Shown piece after piece: positions 7,815 to 19,008 of a DNA stretch of 51,134 bases. Positions within the stretch are counted from its first letter, which is position 1, and every line of letters begins with the position of its first letter. The notes beneath the pieces are model-generated. The model did no database searches. It saw nothing but the letters and a program-made list of their open reading frames with translations, and was not told the origin of the DNA. The translations under genes were made by a program, and so were the position numbers. The stretch comes from Nitrospirota bacterium (lineage in GTDB: Bacteria > Nitrospirota > Thermodesulfovibrionia > Thermodesulfovibrionales > UBA6898), in contig JACRHC010000074.1 in assembly GCA_016217675.1 (NCBI GenBank), positions 1 to 51,134 on the forward strand, written 5' to 3'.

Positions 7815-10229
7815 ATGCCCAAACTGACAAGCAATGAGATAATAAATTTCTATAGCACCCACGTTAAAAGCGTGAAACCTCTTGGAAGCGGCTGGTATTC
7901 TGGACTTTGCCCCCTTCCCGGCCATGACGACCAGAACGCCAGCCTTAATTTTAATCCGGACAGCGGAGGCTTCAACTGTCATGGCTGTAGCAAGTCCGGC
8001 AGTATTAAGGATTTCTGCCAAAGCTTGGGCCTTCCACTACCCTTTGTATCTTCTCCCAAGAGAATAAAAGGACAGATCGTCAAGACCTATGATTACATCA
8101 ATGAGCAGGGCACCCTGCTTTTTCAGACAGTAAGGCTTGAGCCAAAAGACTTTCAGCAGCGCCGCCCCGACGGTCAAGGCGGCTGGATCTGGAACCTTAA
8201 GGGCATTGAGCGCGTTTTGTTCAATCTTTCCGCAGTAATTCAAGCAACTGACGTGATCATTGTCGAGGGAGAGAAAGATGCTGACAACCTCAAGGACCTT
8301 GGGCTTGTAGCAACAACCTGCCCCATGGGTGCCGGCAGATGGAGGTCAGAATACAACAAGCGCCTTGCCGGCAAGCATGTCGCCATAATCCCAGACAACG
8401 ACGAGCCGGGCCGTGAGCACGCCGTCAAGGTAGCACAGGCACTTTCAGGCACTGCAGCAGGCATCAAAATAGTTTATCTCGACGGACTACCCCCAAAAGG
8501 TGATGTATCTGACTGGGTTAATCTTCACACGAAGGCAGGCAGGACCTCGAAACAGATAAGAATCGACCTCGAAGACATTATTGATGCAACAAAAGAATAT
8601 GTGCAGACACAGATACAAGAAATCACACCGGATACCGACGACAATGATCCCCTTCTTGTTCTCGGAAAAACCGCCGATGGAAAAATACTACTCTATTCAA
8701 AAGACACCCGCATCACACACACAGAAGACCGGAGAAGCCTCGACCGCAAAGCATTAATTGATATCTGCGGGCTCGAATTCGTCAAGCAGCTTGAAGCCAA
8801 TCCTAAAACGGCCAGGGCCAGCGTTCAAGCTTACTGCGACAGGCTTATTGACCAGGCAAGGCATACTCTCACAGGATCAAAAGAGAAACGAGGGCAAGGG
8901 CTCTATAAACATAACGATGAAAGTATAATGATCGTTGACGGACAAGACTCATACCTCTTGGATCGCGCCTTAAATATCACCGAGATTGATACCCCCTTAT
9001 TCGGAAAATATTATATTGAATATTCCGACCTCAAATGGTTCAACAGGGACCATATAGCACGAGCCAAGACGATGACACAGGAGGAAGCTTCCAACATACT
9101 CAAAGAGCTTGCCTCTACCATTGACGACCGGTGGACGCTTAAAGATGAACACGATTCTGACCTTCTCTCTTTTTCTATGATTGCCAGCATCCTGCAAGGT
9201 ATCTTCAGCTGGAGACCCCATTATTACATTACAGGGAAAAGAGCTTCCGGAAAAACTACGCTCCTAAAATGGATGGCGGAGATATGGGGACCTATTACTT
9301 TGTTTCGGGAAGGAAAGATTTCCGAAGCAGGCCTGAGGCAGGATCTGTGCAGCGATTCCAGGATTATTGCCATAGACGAGTTTGAAAAGAATACCCATAG
9401 GCAAGGCATAACAGAACTTCTGAGGACAGCAAATCACAAGGATGGAGGGGTAGTCACGAAAGGCACACCAGGAGGCAAGCCCCTACACTTCAGAATACAG
9501 TCGTCGGCATGGCTGTCCTCTATCGAGATCGGGCTTAACGAAGCAGCCGACCGGTCACGGTATATCATTTTTCACTTCAAAGGTTTTAAGAAGGGCATCC
9601 CCTCAATCAGCAAGGTAAAGGAGCTGTCAGTCAAAACATACGCCTTGTCGCTCTGGTTGTGGTCTCAAGGTGTTGACAGATTGGCTGATGAAATCAGAAG
9701 CCTCAAAGATGATAGGTTCACAGATCGCAGCCACGACAACCTCGCGCCTCTCGTTGCAATCCTTGCACTTTCATCAGATCGCAATGACTACAAGGCCATA
9801 ATGAATGTTTTGCTTTCTCAAAACTCAGAGGCGCTGATAAAGAATGCGGTAGAGGATGAGCAACAGCTCATGGATACCATCCTCGGTTCATCACTTCCCA
9901 TTGAGGTCCAGCGCGTCGGCACATCATACCCCGACAAGCGACCGCTAACGATTGCGCAGGTCATCGAAAGCGATGATGAAGAACAATGGGCTCAAATAGA
10001 ACGTCTGGGCGTGAAGGTGTTACGGAACGAGGGGAAAAACGAGGACGGTTATTTTGTCTGTCTGGCACAGGAACCCCTGAAGCAAAACCTATTGAAGGGA
10101 ACGAAGTATGAACACCTCGGGCTAAAGGAAATACTCGAACGAATACCAGATGCAATTTATAATCAGGCGCACTTTGCCAAAGTGCGCCGCTGGAATGTAA
10201 GAGTTCCTTACATTCTGCAGGTTGCTTGA
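7815..10229 (+). CDS. Primase-helicase of the element
   Basis: This 804-residue replication protein has a CHC2-like zinc finger (residues about 30-60: LCPLPGHDD, FNCHGCSKSG), a TOPRIM domain (IIVEGEKDADNL at about 150, AIIPDNDEPG), a linker, and a C-terminal P-loop ATPase (ITGKRASGKTTLLKW at about 475, IIAIDEFEKN as Walker B). It probably synthesises primers and unwinds DNA to replicate the element. The ATG at 7815 is preferred over a TTG at 7809 because the AAGGA site is 10 bp upstream of the ATG and too close to the TTG. It follows the structured segment at 7625-7774 by 40 bp and overlaps the next frame if that uses a TTG start. Confidence 0.88.
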   Translation: MPKLTSNEIINFYSTHVKSVKPLGSGWYSGLCPLPGHDDQNASLNFNPDSGGFNCHGCSKSGSIKDFCQSLGLPLPFVSSPKRIKGQIVKTYDYINEQGTLLFQTVRLEPKDFQQRRPDGQGGWIWNLKGIERVLFNLSAVIQATDVIIVEGEKDADNLKDLGLVATTCPMGAGRWRSEYNKRLAGKHVAIIPDNDEPGREHAVKVAQALSGTAAGIKIVYLDGLPPKGDVSDWVNLHTKAGRTSKQIRIDLEDIIDATKEYVQTQIQEITPDTDDNDPLLVLGKTADGKILLYSKDTRITHTEDRRSLDRKALIDICGLEFVKQLEANPKTARASVQAYCDRLIDQARHTLTGSKEKRGQGLYKHNDESIMIVDGQDSYLLDRALNITEIDTPLFGKYYIEYSDLKWFNRDHIARAKTMTQEEASNILKELASTIDDRWTLKDEHDSDLLSFSMIASILQGIFSWRPHYYITGKRASGKTTLLKWMAEIWGPITLFREGKISEAGLRQDLCSDSRIIAIDEFEKNTHRQGITELLRTANHKDGGVVTKGTPGGKPLHFRIQSSAWLSSIEIGLNEAADRSRYIIFHFKGFKKGIPSISKVKELSVKTYALSLWLWSQGVDRLADEIRSLKDDRFTDRSHDNLAPLVAILALSSDRNDYKAIMNVLLSQNSEALIKNAVEDEQQLMDTILGSSLPIEVQRVGTSYPDKRPLTIAQVIESDDEEQWAQIERLGVKVLRNEGKNEDGYFVCLAQEPLKQNLLKGTKYEHLGLKEILERIPDAIYNQAHFAKVRRWNVRVPYILQVA

Positions 10230-10246
10230 AGGAATATTTCCCCTCA

Positions 10247-10522
10247 ATGAACACAGCATCTAAACCCATAAGCGAAGATCAGCTTTATCTTTCCCCACGT
10301 CAGGCAGCGGAGCTTGCCGGGGTAGCCCTGCGCACTGTATGGGTATGGGTAAGACGAAAATATAACCCTCTGCCTGCCTCAAAAGTAGGTGGAAGGCGCT
10401 TAATCAAAAAGTATATTCTTGAAAGTTGGATTGATCAGCAGGTTCCTCAGCCTGCAATCGAAGGTCATGATCTAAAAAACCTCGTTGACAACATTTTTGC
10501 TGAGTTGAAAATTAGGCATTGA
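10247..10522 (+). CDS. Excisionase-like helix-turn-helix protein
   Basis: A 91-residue protein with a winged-helix DNA-binding domain of the excisionase/HTH_17 kind (LYLSPRQAAELAGVALRTVW, KVGGRRLIKKYILESW). Such proteins bend attachment-site DNA and direct the recombinase towards excision, or act as regulators. The ATG at 10247 is preferred; a TTG at 10226 overlaps the primase stop codon and would add seven residues. Its position between the primase and the integrase supports an excision role. Confidence 0.72.
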   Translation: MNTASKPISEDQLYLSPRQAAELAGVALRTVWVWVRRKYNPLPASKVGGRRLIKKYILESWIDQQVPQPAIEGHDLKNLVDNIFAELKIRH

Positions 10523-10548
10523 CAAAGTAACCCTATGGGTTATATAGT
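10519..10548 (+). promoter_or_regulatory. Promoter with embedded operator for the XRE gene at 10555
   Basis: A consensus -35 box TTGACA (10519-10524) is followed by TATATA (10541-10546, spacing 16) or TATAGT (10543-10548, spacing 18). A palindrome TAACCC-TAT-GGGTTA (10528-10542) fills the spacer and touches the -10 box, so a bound dimer would block polymerase. Transcription should start at or within a base or two of the ATG at 10555, and there is no ribosome-binding site, so the mRNA is probably leaderless. Confidence 0.65.
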
Positions 10549-10774
10549 TATCACATGACACCACAGCAATTCCAACAGTGGAGAATAGACCACGACTATA
10601 CTCAGGCCGAAATAGCAGAGGTGCTGGGTGTCCATTATCGCACAATTTCAAAATGGGAAATAGGAGCCAGAAAAATCCCACCATTTATGCATATCACCCT
10701 CAGATGCGTGAACGAAAAAGGAGGTGTTCAAAACACGGAGGGAATCCAAAGAAAGGAGGTCAAGAAAAAAGCCC

Positions 10775-12350
<1,576 letters not shown>

Positions 12351-12470
12351 TTGAATGACACTGATTGGTTTGTTACTAATCAGTGAAGCGTTATATTAAT
12401 CAAAAAAAAAATCAGAGTCAACCACTTCTGCCACTGCAATATTTTTTCCGTCCCACCAAAATACAAGAAA

Positions 12471-12546
12471 TGGCGCGCCTGAGAGGATTCGAACCTCCGG
12501 CCCTCAGCTCCGGAGGCTGATGCTCTATCCACTGAGCTACAGGCGC
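12471..12546 (-). tRNA. tRNA-Arg (anticodon CCG)
   Basis: A 76-nt cloverleaf with encoded CCA. The acceptor stem is GCGCCTG with CAGGCGC, and the anticodon loop CTCCGGA is flanked by TCAGC/GCTGA, giving anticodon CCG. It is the second of three clustered tRNA genes on the same strand. Confidence 0.95.
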
Positions 12547-12648
12547 ACGGAAAAAACCGCTATCAATAGTCCGGCATGAGCGGTTCTCATCATACACTCA
12601 TTGCCAAACCCAATTTTAACCCCGCAAATGCCGCGGGCTAATGTTGAA

Positions 12649-12726
12649 TGGGGTGAGTGAGGGGGCTCGAACCCCCGACCACCAGGGCCACAACCTGGTG
12701 CTCTAACCAACTGAGCTACACCCACC
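12649..12726 (-). tRNA. tRNA-His (anticodon GTG)
   Basis: A cloverleaf with encoded CCA. The anticodon loop TTGTGGC is flanked by CCAGG/CCTGG, giving anticodon GTG. An extra 5' G (at 12726) faces discriminator C73 (12652), the hallmark of histidine tRNA. It is the first transcribed of the three tRNAs. Confidence 0.95.
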
Positions 12727-12841
12727 ATAGTAAAACTCGTTACCAGTAAAGCAGTGATCAATGAATAGTATAAAAGAAAGACAAAAAAAAATCCTGCTTC
12801 ATTGGCATGGACATCCTGTGGGCCAAAATAGTATCTCTTTT

Positions 12842-13951
12842 TTATCCCTTTTTGACCGTTTTCCTCACTGCTTTTCCAAGCATGGTTTCCCGGGCTGAAA
12901 GAGCGGCATGCGGGCAGACCTCAATACAACAATAACACCGGATGCATTTGTCATAATCGAACTTCAGGCCCTTGATCTGAGGCTCAATAGCCTTGGCAGG
13001 GCAGTAGCGCCAGCACTCGCCGCAATGTCTGCAGCGCGAGTCATTGCAGACCGGTCTCTGCACAAGATGCTTTCTCATGAACCCATGAAGTCTCTTTGGC
13101 CCGAATACCAGCGGAGACATTTCAGGGAACTGCATATCCGTAACGACAGGCAGTTCACCATCGATGACTATCTTCTCCGGCATAAGTCCCATGCGTACTG
13201 CTGCTCTGTTTGTAAGAAGCTCATCTCCACCTATCCCGAGCATCCTGCAGACAACCGCATCAAGCGCCACAGCATCTTCGCTGGCCATGACAATATTCAG
13301 TTCCCTGGGTCTGCCGCCCTTGCCCGGTCCCTGCCCTTCCATGGCAAGGATACCGTCAAGGATAGTGATCGCGGGCCTGACCGCTGCATATATTCTGACA
13401 AGCAGCTCTGCAAACTTGTCCCGGTCAATGCCCGTTCTGAAGTGCCACTCAGGCTTTCTCGTTCCTACAATGCAGCCGAATATGTTTTTCACACCAAGGG
13501 TCATGAGCATCTGTGTATGGGTTTTGAGTTTGGGAAGGTTAATCACAACATCGGCGTTCATTGCATCGGCAGCGACTTCGATCTTCTGAAACGGCGGGCC
13601 AACAGTTACAAAAACGGATTTCGTAAAGGGCCGGCAGTCAACAGCCAGCCCCTGCAGCGCCTCTGCAATGCCGCTTTCCTTCATCACCCTGTCAAAGCTC
13701 CCTATTGCAGGACTGTCAGAGACCTGGGGCAGGCCGCCACGCTCAAGCACATACTCAACAGCCGCTCTGACTATGAGAGGATGAGTGATCATGGCCCTGT
13801 CCGGGGTGGCAGGAGCAAGAAGATTCGGCTTTATGAGGACACGGCTGTTCTTTCGTATGGCGCCATGATCAAGCGAACTGAAGAGATCGAAAAGAAGGGG
13901 TTTTAACGTCTGATATGCGTATGCTGCTTCCCTGACAAGGACACTGGACAA
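12842..13951 (-). CDS. DUF362 protein with two 4Fe-4S clusters
   Basis: A 369-residue protein with an N-terminal DUF362 domain (VLIKPNLLAP, VVINLPKLKTHTQMLMTLGVKN, EDAVALDAVVCRMLG) and a C-terminal ferredoxin module with two 4Fe-4S motifs, CRHCGECWRYCP and CIRCYCCIEVCP. DUF362-ferredoxins are common in anaerobes and are thought to be redox proteins of unknown substrate. It starts 6 bp after the stop of the sensor kinase gene, so it is the last gene of that four-gene operon. This placement suggests it is an output or redox partner of the sensory system, which is inference. Confidence 0.85.
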   Translation of the reverse strand: MSSVLVREAAYAYQTLKPLLFDLFSSLDHGAIRKNSRVLIKPNLLAPATPDRAMITHPLIVRAAVEYVLERGGLPQVSDSPAIGSFDRVMKESGIAEALQGLAVDCRPFTKSVFVTVGPPFQKIEVAADAMNADVVINLPKLKTHTQMLMTLGVKNIFGCIVGTRKPEWHFRTGIDRDKFAELLVRIYAAVRPAITILDGILAMEGQGPGKGGRPRELNIVMASEDAVALDAVVCRMLGIGGDELLTNRAAVRMGLMPEKIVIDGELPVVTDMQFPEMSPLVFGPKRLHGFMRKHLVQRPVCNDSRCRHCGECWRYCPAKAIEPQIKGLKFDYDKCIRCYCCIEVCPHAALSARETMLGKAVRKTVKKG

Positions 13952-13957
13952 TGGCTG

Positions 13958-15931
13958 CTATGCGGTCTTCGCCGGCGGCTTTTGCGGCAGGCGGACCGTG
14001 AAGGTGGTACCTTTGCCCGATTCACTCTCCACGTCTATCCTGCCCAGGTGGTCCTGTATAATGCGGTAGCTGATCGATAGGCCCAGCCCGGTTCCCTTCT
14101 CCTTCTTGGTCGAAAAAAAGGGCTCAAAGATACGGTGCCTGACCTCCCTCGAAATTCCCTGACCGGTATCAGAGAAGCTGATCAGGATATACTCACCCAT
14201 AGTGAAGGTCCTGATGGCAAGGCCGCCCCCATCAGGCATCGCATGGATGGCATTCGTAATGATATTCAGAAAGACCTGCTTCAACTGGTCAATATCCCCT
14301 GTAGTCGTCGGGATGCTGCTGTATTCCTCGGTCACCCTGACCTTGCCCATGCGTGTCTGCGAGGAAGAGAAGACAACAACTTCCTTAACTACAGCATTGA
14401 TGTCCACTTCCGTCAGATGAAGAGGCTTCTTTCGTGCAAAACCAAGCAGCTGTTTGACAATGTCCCTCGCACGGAGCGATTCCTTCTCGATAATGTCAAG
14501 GCTCATTCTTATGGATTCAATATCATCGTCTTCCTTTGAAAGCTCGGCGAACCCAATAATACTGGTGAGCGGATTATTGATCTCGTGGGCGACATTCGAA
14601 GCAAGTTCTCCAATAGCTGCCAGCTTTGCCGACTGAATAAGCTGCTCCTGGGTTTCTCTCAGTTCCGCCATATTATTCTGCAGGTTGCGGTACAGATCAG
14701 CATTCTCCATGGCAACGGCCATATGGTTAGCAAGAATGATAAGTATCTTGGAGTCCTCGTCAGTGAAATATCCATTTTTATCAGAGACACGTATCGCCCC
14801 GAGGATCTTTTCCTTGGTATTGAGCCACGCAAGCATCATATTCTGCTCATGCTCCTCTTCAGGGACAAGAGCCCTGAACAGTTCGGCCTGGCCGGTGTCG
14901 TTAATAATAACAGGCCGGCCCTCTGATTTCTGATACAGGTCAACGACCTTTTCAAGAGGCATCTGCATAGCCGTCCGTAAACCTGCAGACGTCTGCCCTG
15001 CAGAAGCAAAAGGCGTATAGATTTTCTGCTTCTCATCAAAGAGCAGCAGGATCGTCTGTTTCACCTTCAGGATATCCGAGATATTAGTACAGATTTCCTG
15101 GAATGCCTGCTCCATTTCAAAAATATCGTAGAACGAGAGCGTCACCTTATAAAGGCCGGACAACTGCTCAATGTAATGCTCTGTCTTGTCATGCTCTGCC
15201 TGAAGCGCGGTGCTCATGGCATTGAAACTGTTGGCAACCTCGCCGAATTCAGTATTGTCTGTATACCCCGTCTTGTATCCAACCTTCCCTGATGCTATCA
15301 TCCTCGCAGCATTTACAAGCTCATACACAGGCGCGGTTATCTGCCTGGTAAGGGTTGCGGCAATACCAAGGGCAAGAACTAACGACACTGCAAGGGTGAT
15401 GACAAGGATAACCCTTGATTTTTTGATAGCCTTAACCGCTTCGATCGTACGATTTCTGAGGGTCTTGTCCGCAATAGTGGCCATCTCCTGCGTTTTCGCC
15501 AAAAGAGAATCACCGATGCCTACAGCCACCATCTTGAGACGCTCTATCCTCGCCTCGTTTGCCGTACTTGTCACAAGATAACTGATCGCGTCCTTATACT
15601 GCTCCACGACATTGTGCACATTGTTTAACCTCTCGGTCATCTCCGGATTGTGATGACAGTTCAAACAGTTCTGGATAGAATCATCCATGGCAGAGACATT
15701 ATCCACAATAGTGTCCAGCTCCTTGCCAAAGACTGTTCCTGTGGCGTAGAGATTCGACTGCACATTCTGGATATTGATCACAAAGCTCTGTCTGACGATC
15801 TCTATCCGGTGAAGGTTGATAACAGACTCAAGATCATGGGAAATCCTGTAGGTATAAAGCATGGAAAGACCGGATCCTAACGTAAAGAGCAGAAAGAGCG
15901 ACGCAAGGGAGTATATAAGCCGTTTTTTCAT
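13958..15931 (-). CDS. Membrane histidine kinase with CXXCH haem motif, HAMP and GAF
   Basis: A 657-residue kinase. Domains in order: N-terminal membrane anchor (7-28), a helical periplasmic sensor (about 29-175), a second membrane segment (about 175-195), HAMP, a GAF domain (about 270-415), then HisKA with the phosphoacceptor His in NVAHEINNPL (about 447) and the ATPase domain with NIITNAIHAM, DTGQGI and GTGLGLSIS. The periplasmic part contains CLNCHHNPEM (Cys89, Cys92, His93), a covalent haem-attachment motif, so it may sense redox state or a gas. Its ATG overlaps the stop of the upstream binding-protein gene as ATGA. No response regulator lies in the operon. Confidence 0.88.
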   Translation of the reverse strand: MKKRLIYSLASLFLLFTLGSGLSMLYTYRISHDLESVINLHRIEIVRQSFVINIQNVQSNLYATGTVFGKELDTIVDNVSAMDDSIQNCLNCHHNPEMTERLNNVHNVVEQYKDAISYLVTSTANEARIERLKMVAVGIGDSLLAKTQEMATIADKTLRNRTIEAVKAIKKSRVILVITLAVSLVLALGIAATLTRQITAPVYELVNAARMIASGKVGYKTGYTDNTEFGEVANSFNAMSTALQAEHDKTEHYIEQLSGLYKVTLSFYDIFEMEQAFQEICTNISDILKVKQTILLLFDEKQKIYTPFASAGQTSAGLRTAMQMPLEKVVDLYQKSEGRPVIINDTGQAELFRALVPEEEHEQNMMLAWLNTKEKILGAIRVSDKNGYFTDEDSKILIILANHMAVAMENADLYRNLQNNMAELRETQEQLIQSAKLAAIGELASNVAHEINNPLTSIIGFAELSKEDDDIESIRMSLDIIEKESLRARDIVKQLLGFARKKPLHLTEVDINAVVKEVVVFSSSQTRMGKVRVTEEYSSIPTTTGDIDQLKQVFLNIITNAIHAMPDGGGLAIRTFTMGEYILISFSDTGQGISREVRHRIFEPFFSTKKEKGTGLGLSISYRIIQDHLGRIDVESESGKGTTFTVRLPQKPPAKTA

Positions 15932-16812
15932 TTATATTTATAGGTCTTCACGACTATGCCTGCCTTCTGAGCTATTTCGAAAAAGGGCTGAAAATCGCTC
16001 TTTTTTGCCTCAACGAACATCATGGATTCCAGTTTTTTCAGGACCTCCCGGCCCTCGGCATCCTTATCCATGCTCAGCAGGATATCCCGAATCTGCAGAC
16101 GTATGGCCGGAGGAAGGTCCTTTCGCAGAAAAAGTGTGGAATCCGGAAATTCCCGCGATTTCGCAAGAATAGTAAGTTCCTCCTTGATGCTGAACTCCTT
16201 TTTAGCCAGCTGATGGAAGATCTTGCTCTTCGCAGTCCCGATGTCCGCCCTGCCGTCAAGCACCGCATAAATAGTTGAGCCGTGGCTTCCGGTAAAGGAG
16301 ATATCGCTGAAAAATACTTTTGGATCCTGAACCCCCCGCTCTCTGAGAAACGAGAGCGTATAGAGATATCCGGTGACCGTTGCCTTGTCCACAAAGGCTA
16401 TTCTTTTCCCCTTCATGTCCTGAACGCCCTGAATATTGCTGTCCTTTCTCACAAAGATATAACTCTGCACCGCAGACGAACCATCCAGATTCACAGGATG
16501 AACAATGGGTTCAGCATTGAGCTGCTCCATGGCGAGCACGCTGGTAAAAACACCGAAAAATGCGCCGTCCATCTTTCGGGACATGAACCGGTCCAGCACG
16601 TCGCCATATCTGCTTAATATCGTAAACCTGACCCTGGTCCCGAGTTTCTTGGTGAGATATGCAGCAAGCGGTCTGTGTCTGTCCATCTGCGTGAAAATAT
16701 TCTCTTCGGGAATAAGGCCGATAAGGATTTCTTCTTCCGCAAACACCCTGGCCGGGAAAACAAGGAACAGAAGCAAAAAAATAATCTGTATCAAGAAGTT
16801 TCGCCGGTTCAC
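15928..16812 (-). CDS. PhnD-like periplasmic substrate-binding protein
   Basis: A 294-residue protein with a signal peptide (IIFLLLFLVFPARVFA) and the phosphate/phosphonate-binding (PhnD/SBP-like) fold: ILIGLIPEENIF, LGTRVRFTILSRYGDVLD, DGAFFGVFTS, GKRIAFVDKATVTGYLY. No ABC permease or ATPase lies nearby. Instead it overlaps a sensor kinase gene by 4 bp, as AioX-type oxyanion-binding proteins accompany their kinases. It probably presents a ligand to the kinase sensor domain. The ligand is unknown. Confidence 0.83.
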   Translation of the reverse strand: MNRRNFLIQIIFLLLFLVFPARVFAEEEILIGLIPEENIFTQMDRHRPLAAYLTKKLGTRVRFTILSRYGDVLDRFMSRKMDGAFFGVFTSVLAMEQLNAEPIVHPVNLDGSSAVQSYIFVRKDSNIQGVQDMKGKRIAFVDKATVTGYLYTLSFLRERGVQDPKVFFSDISFTGSHGSTIYAVLDGRADIGTAKSKIFHQLAKKEFSIKEELTILAKSREFPDSTLFLRKDLPPAIRLQIRDILLSMDKDAEGREVLKKLESMMFVEAKKSDFQPFFEIAQKAGIVVKTYKYK

Positions 16813-17759
16813 TTTATCAGCCGCGTGGCCTCGGTTACGAGGTCCATGGGCATCTTCCAGCCCATCGAGACAGCCTCTTTGAAATTGAAGACCAGTTCCA
16901 CGTCCTGGGCAGTCTCGACCCTTACCTTTTCCGGGGAAACGCCTTCAAGGATTTTAATGACCTTTTCAGCAGCTTTTTCTCCTTGCTCAACCGGGCTTGT
17001 CGACAGCGCTACTACGGCATGGGAATCCCTGCAGAGCAGAAATGATGCAAGCGGTATCTTTCTCTCCCTGCTGAGTTCACCGATCGCCGGCATGGCCATG
17101 TGGGCAACGGAACTTCCGGTGACAAACAAAGCATCCATCTTTATGCCGCTTAGTTTTGTCTTTGCCTCCTGGTGCCTGTTGAGATTGACCGCTTCGATCT
17201 TGAAGCCATATTGCCCGGCAAGCTTCGATATCTCCCGGAACTGGAACAGGGAATCCGCCTCATTCCCGCTGTAAACAACAGCAAGGGCTGAGATTTGCGT
17301 CAATTCCCTCAAATACCGCAACAGTCTCGACGGGGATAGTTTTATGGTTATTCCGGTGCTGTTTCTGGTCTTGATCTGGGACATGAACGGCTCGTAAGCA
17401 GCAGCATAGACCATCGGTATCCTTGTCTGTTCATGCAGGACCGAAACGGCTGCAGACGCTCCATACACAACAATGACATCAACATCAGCTACAATGAGCT
17501 TCCGCGCTGCATTGCTCAGCGAAATAGCATCAGGATAAGGATTCTGGAGGATGACCTCGGTTTTTGCGGAAATCCCCTCCCTGCCAAGGCGCGCCATAAA
17601 TGCCTTGTGGAGTTCCTGGTAATAGGGGATATTCCCCGTCATGATGACGCCGATCCTGTTGTCAGCAGAAAGACTGACCGAGGGGGTCATCAGGAATACC
17701 ATAACAAGCAATCCTGACAAGAGAAAGAAGGTCTTTTTGCTGCTCACGGACATGCGCAC
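16809..17759 (-). CDS. ABC-type substrate-binding protein (PF04392-like)
   Basis: A 316-residue protein with a signal peptide (FFLLSGLLVMVFLMTPSVSLSA) and the ABC sugar-like binding fold of the PF04392 type: NRIGVIMTGNIPYYQELHKA, DVIVVYGASAAVSVL, RIPMVYAAAYEP, DALFVTGSSVAHMA, KIPLASFLLCRDSHAVVAL. It opens the operon with the second binding protein, the haem-motif kinase and the DUF362 protein, with a 4-bp overlap to the next gene. Two unrelated binding proteins with one kinase is unusual and suggests dual ligand input. Confidence 0.8.
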   Translation of the reverse strand: MRMSVSSKKTFFLLSGLLVMVFLMTPSVSLSADNRIGVIMTGNIPYYQELHKAFMARLGREGISAKTEVILQNPYPDAISLSNAARKLIVADVDVIVVYGASAAVSVLHEQTRIPMVYAAAYEPFMSQIKTRNSTGITIKLSPSRLLRYLRELTQISALAVVYSGNEADSLFQFREISKLAGQYGFKIEAVNLNRHQEAKTKLSGIKMDALFVTGSSVAHMAMPAIGELSRERKIPLASFLLCRDSHAVVALSTSPVEQGEKAAEKVIKILEGVSPEKVRVETAQDVELVFNFKEAVSMGWKMPMDLVTEATRLIK

Positions 17760-17924
17760 CTCATCAATAACACTTCACTTTTACTTATACATATATCAGC
17801 TTTATTCATTATTGTAAATAAGAATCAACCTCCATGCCACGAACTGCTTTATTCTTCTCCCCTTAATGCATTCGGCTTCCATGGCCAAAGGTTTGCAGTT
17901 TCCTTTTTCATGTAATACTGACAG

Positions 17925-18917
17925 TTACATTCTTAGCGCAGATACGCTCATAGTATATACGGCAAGAAAAAGAAAAGTTGCGTACGAGGCCAGGGCAATT
18001 AATGCAAGCCTTTTCTGTATTTCCGGAACGAAACTTCTCATGCTGCCGATCTTCACAAAGGGCCTGAGCAGACCGACACCCAGACCAGAGATGACGCCGG
18101 CAAAGAGCGTCATATAAAACAGGTACCCTATATATGCATACTCTTTCTTGAATATGCAGAAGGGGCAGTGATGCGTTGGAAGTTCGTAAATGTAGAGCAC
18201 GATAACATGAACCAGGAACCATGCAGAGACCATAAAGGTAACCAGGCTGAAGGCTGAGAACATATGGGCGCCCTTGCCCCTGCTGTAAAACCGAAACCCG
18301 GATATACCGGTCCCTGCCATAGCAGAATAAAACAGAAGTTTCATAGGGACAAGGGGGAGCGCATAGAGAAGAGGAAGAGAATCCCGCCCCTCTTTACTGA
18401 AGAGGCTGCCGCAGCAGGACGTTATCACCTCAGCTTCAAGGCCAAGAAAATACAGCGTCTGAAGAAACGTCTCCGCAACCAGAAAAGGGGTTATGAACAG
18501 GAGCAGAAGATACTTTTTCCGTATCAGCGGATAGTCATGGGCTCTGTTGTCCGCATAATTCAGGATCAGCCAGAGGCCAGCGAGAATGAAATTGCCAAGC
18601 TTCAGGATAAAGGCCGGATAGCCATAGACATTCACATTAAGCGTTCCTGCAGCACACATAGCTCCTACAAAAAGTGTACACAGACTGTCTGCTGTGTAGA
18701 TGAAGAGAAAAAGCGAAACAAGCTGAAAAACAAACGCATAGGACATGATCGTAGAGATGAGGTATGTGCGCTTTTCGAGGCCAAGCTGCAGCTCACTGCC
18801 TGACCTGAGGTCCCACGATCTGATGATCTGAATACCAAACCAGGAAGAATAAAGAAGCATTGCCGAAGCCATGAATGACCCGGCAAGAAGCGCAAGTATC
18901 GCTGGATGAAGGATCAT
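17925..18917 (-). CDS. Multi-pass membrane protein with a CPFC motif
   Basis: I do not recognise the family. The 330-residue protein has about eight hydrophobic segments, beginning with ILALLAGSFMASAMLLYSS. Between segments it carries THHCPFCIFKKEYAYIGY and TSCCGSLF, so it has a CXXC pair and a Cys-Cys pair that could do thiol chemistry or bind metal or haem. It lies 91 bp downstream of an ABC ATPase gene on the same strand and is the last gene of that cluster, so it may be an accessory to the exporter. Confidence 0.72.
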   Translation of the reverse strand: MILHPAILALLAGSFMASAMLLYSSWFGIQIIRSWDLRSGSELQLGLEKRTYLISTIMSYAFVFQLVSLFLFIYTADSLCTLFVGAMCAAGTLNVNVYGYPAFILKLGNFILAGLWLILNYADNRAHDYPLIRKKYLLLLFITPFLVAETFLQTLYFLGLEAEVITSCCGSLFSKEGRDSLPLLYALPLVPMKLLFYSAMAGTGISGFRFYSRGKGAHMFSAFSLVTFMVSAWFLVHVIVLYIYELPTHHCPFCIFKKEYAYIGYLFYMTLFAGVISGLGVGLLRPFVKIGSMRSFVPEIQKRLALIALASYATFLFLAVYTMSVSALRM

Positions 18918-19008
18918 GACGAGCAGGACGAACGTTGAATATTCGATACTGAAGGCGTAATGAACAAGCGGCCATCATTGACCCTTATGCATCCAGGAAT
19001 CAACATTG

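Noticed and set aside
12908-13906. Long plus-strand open frame (332 codons) opposite the DUF362 gene
   Set aside because: The opposite strand encodes a clear DUF362/4Fe-4S protein and the plus frame has no recognisable motif; it is an antisense shadow.
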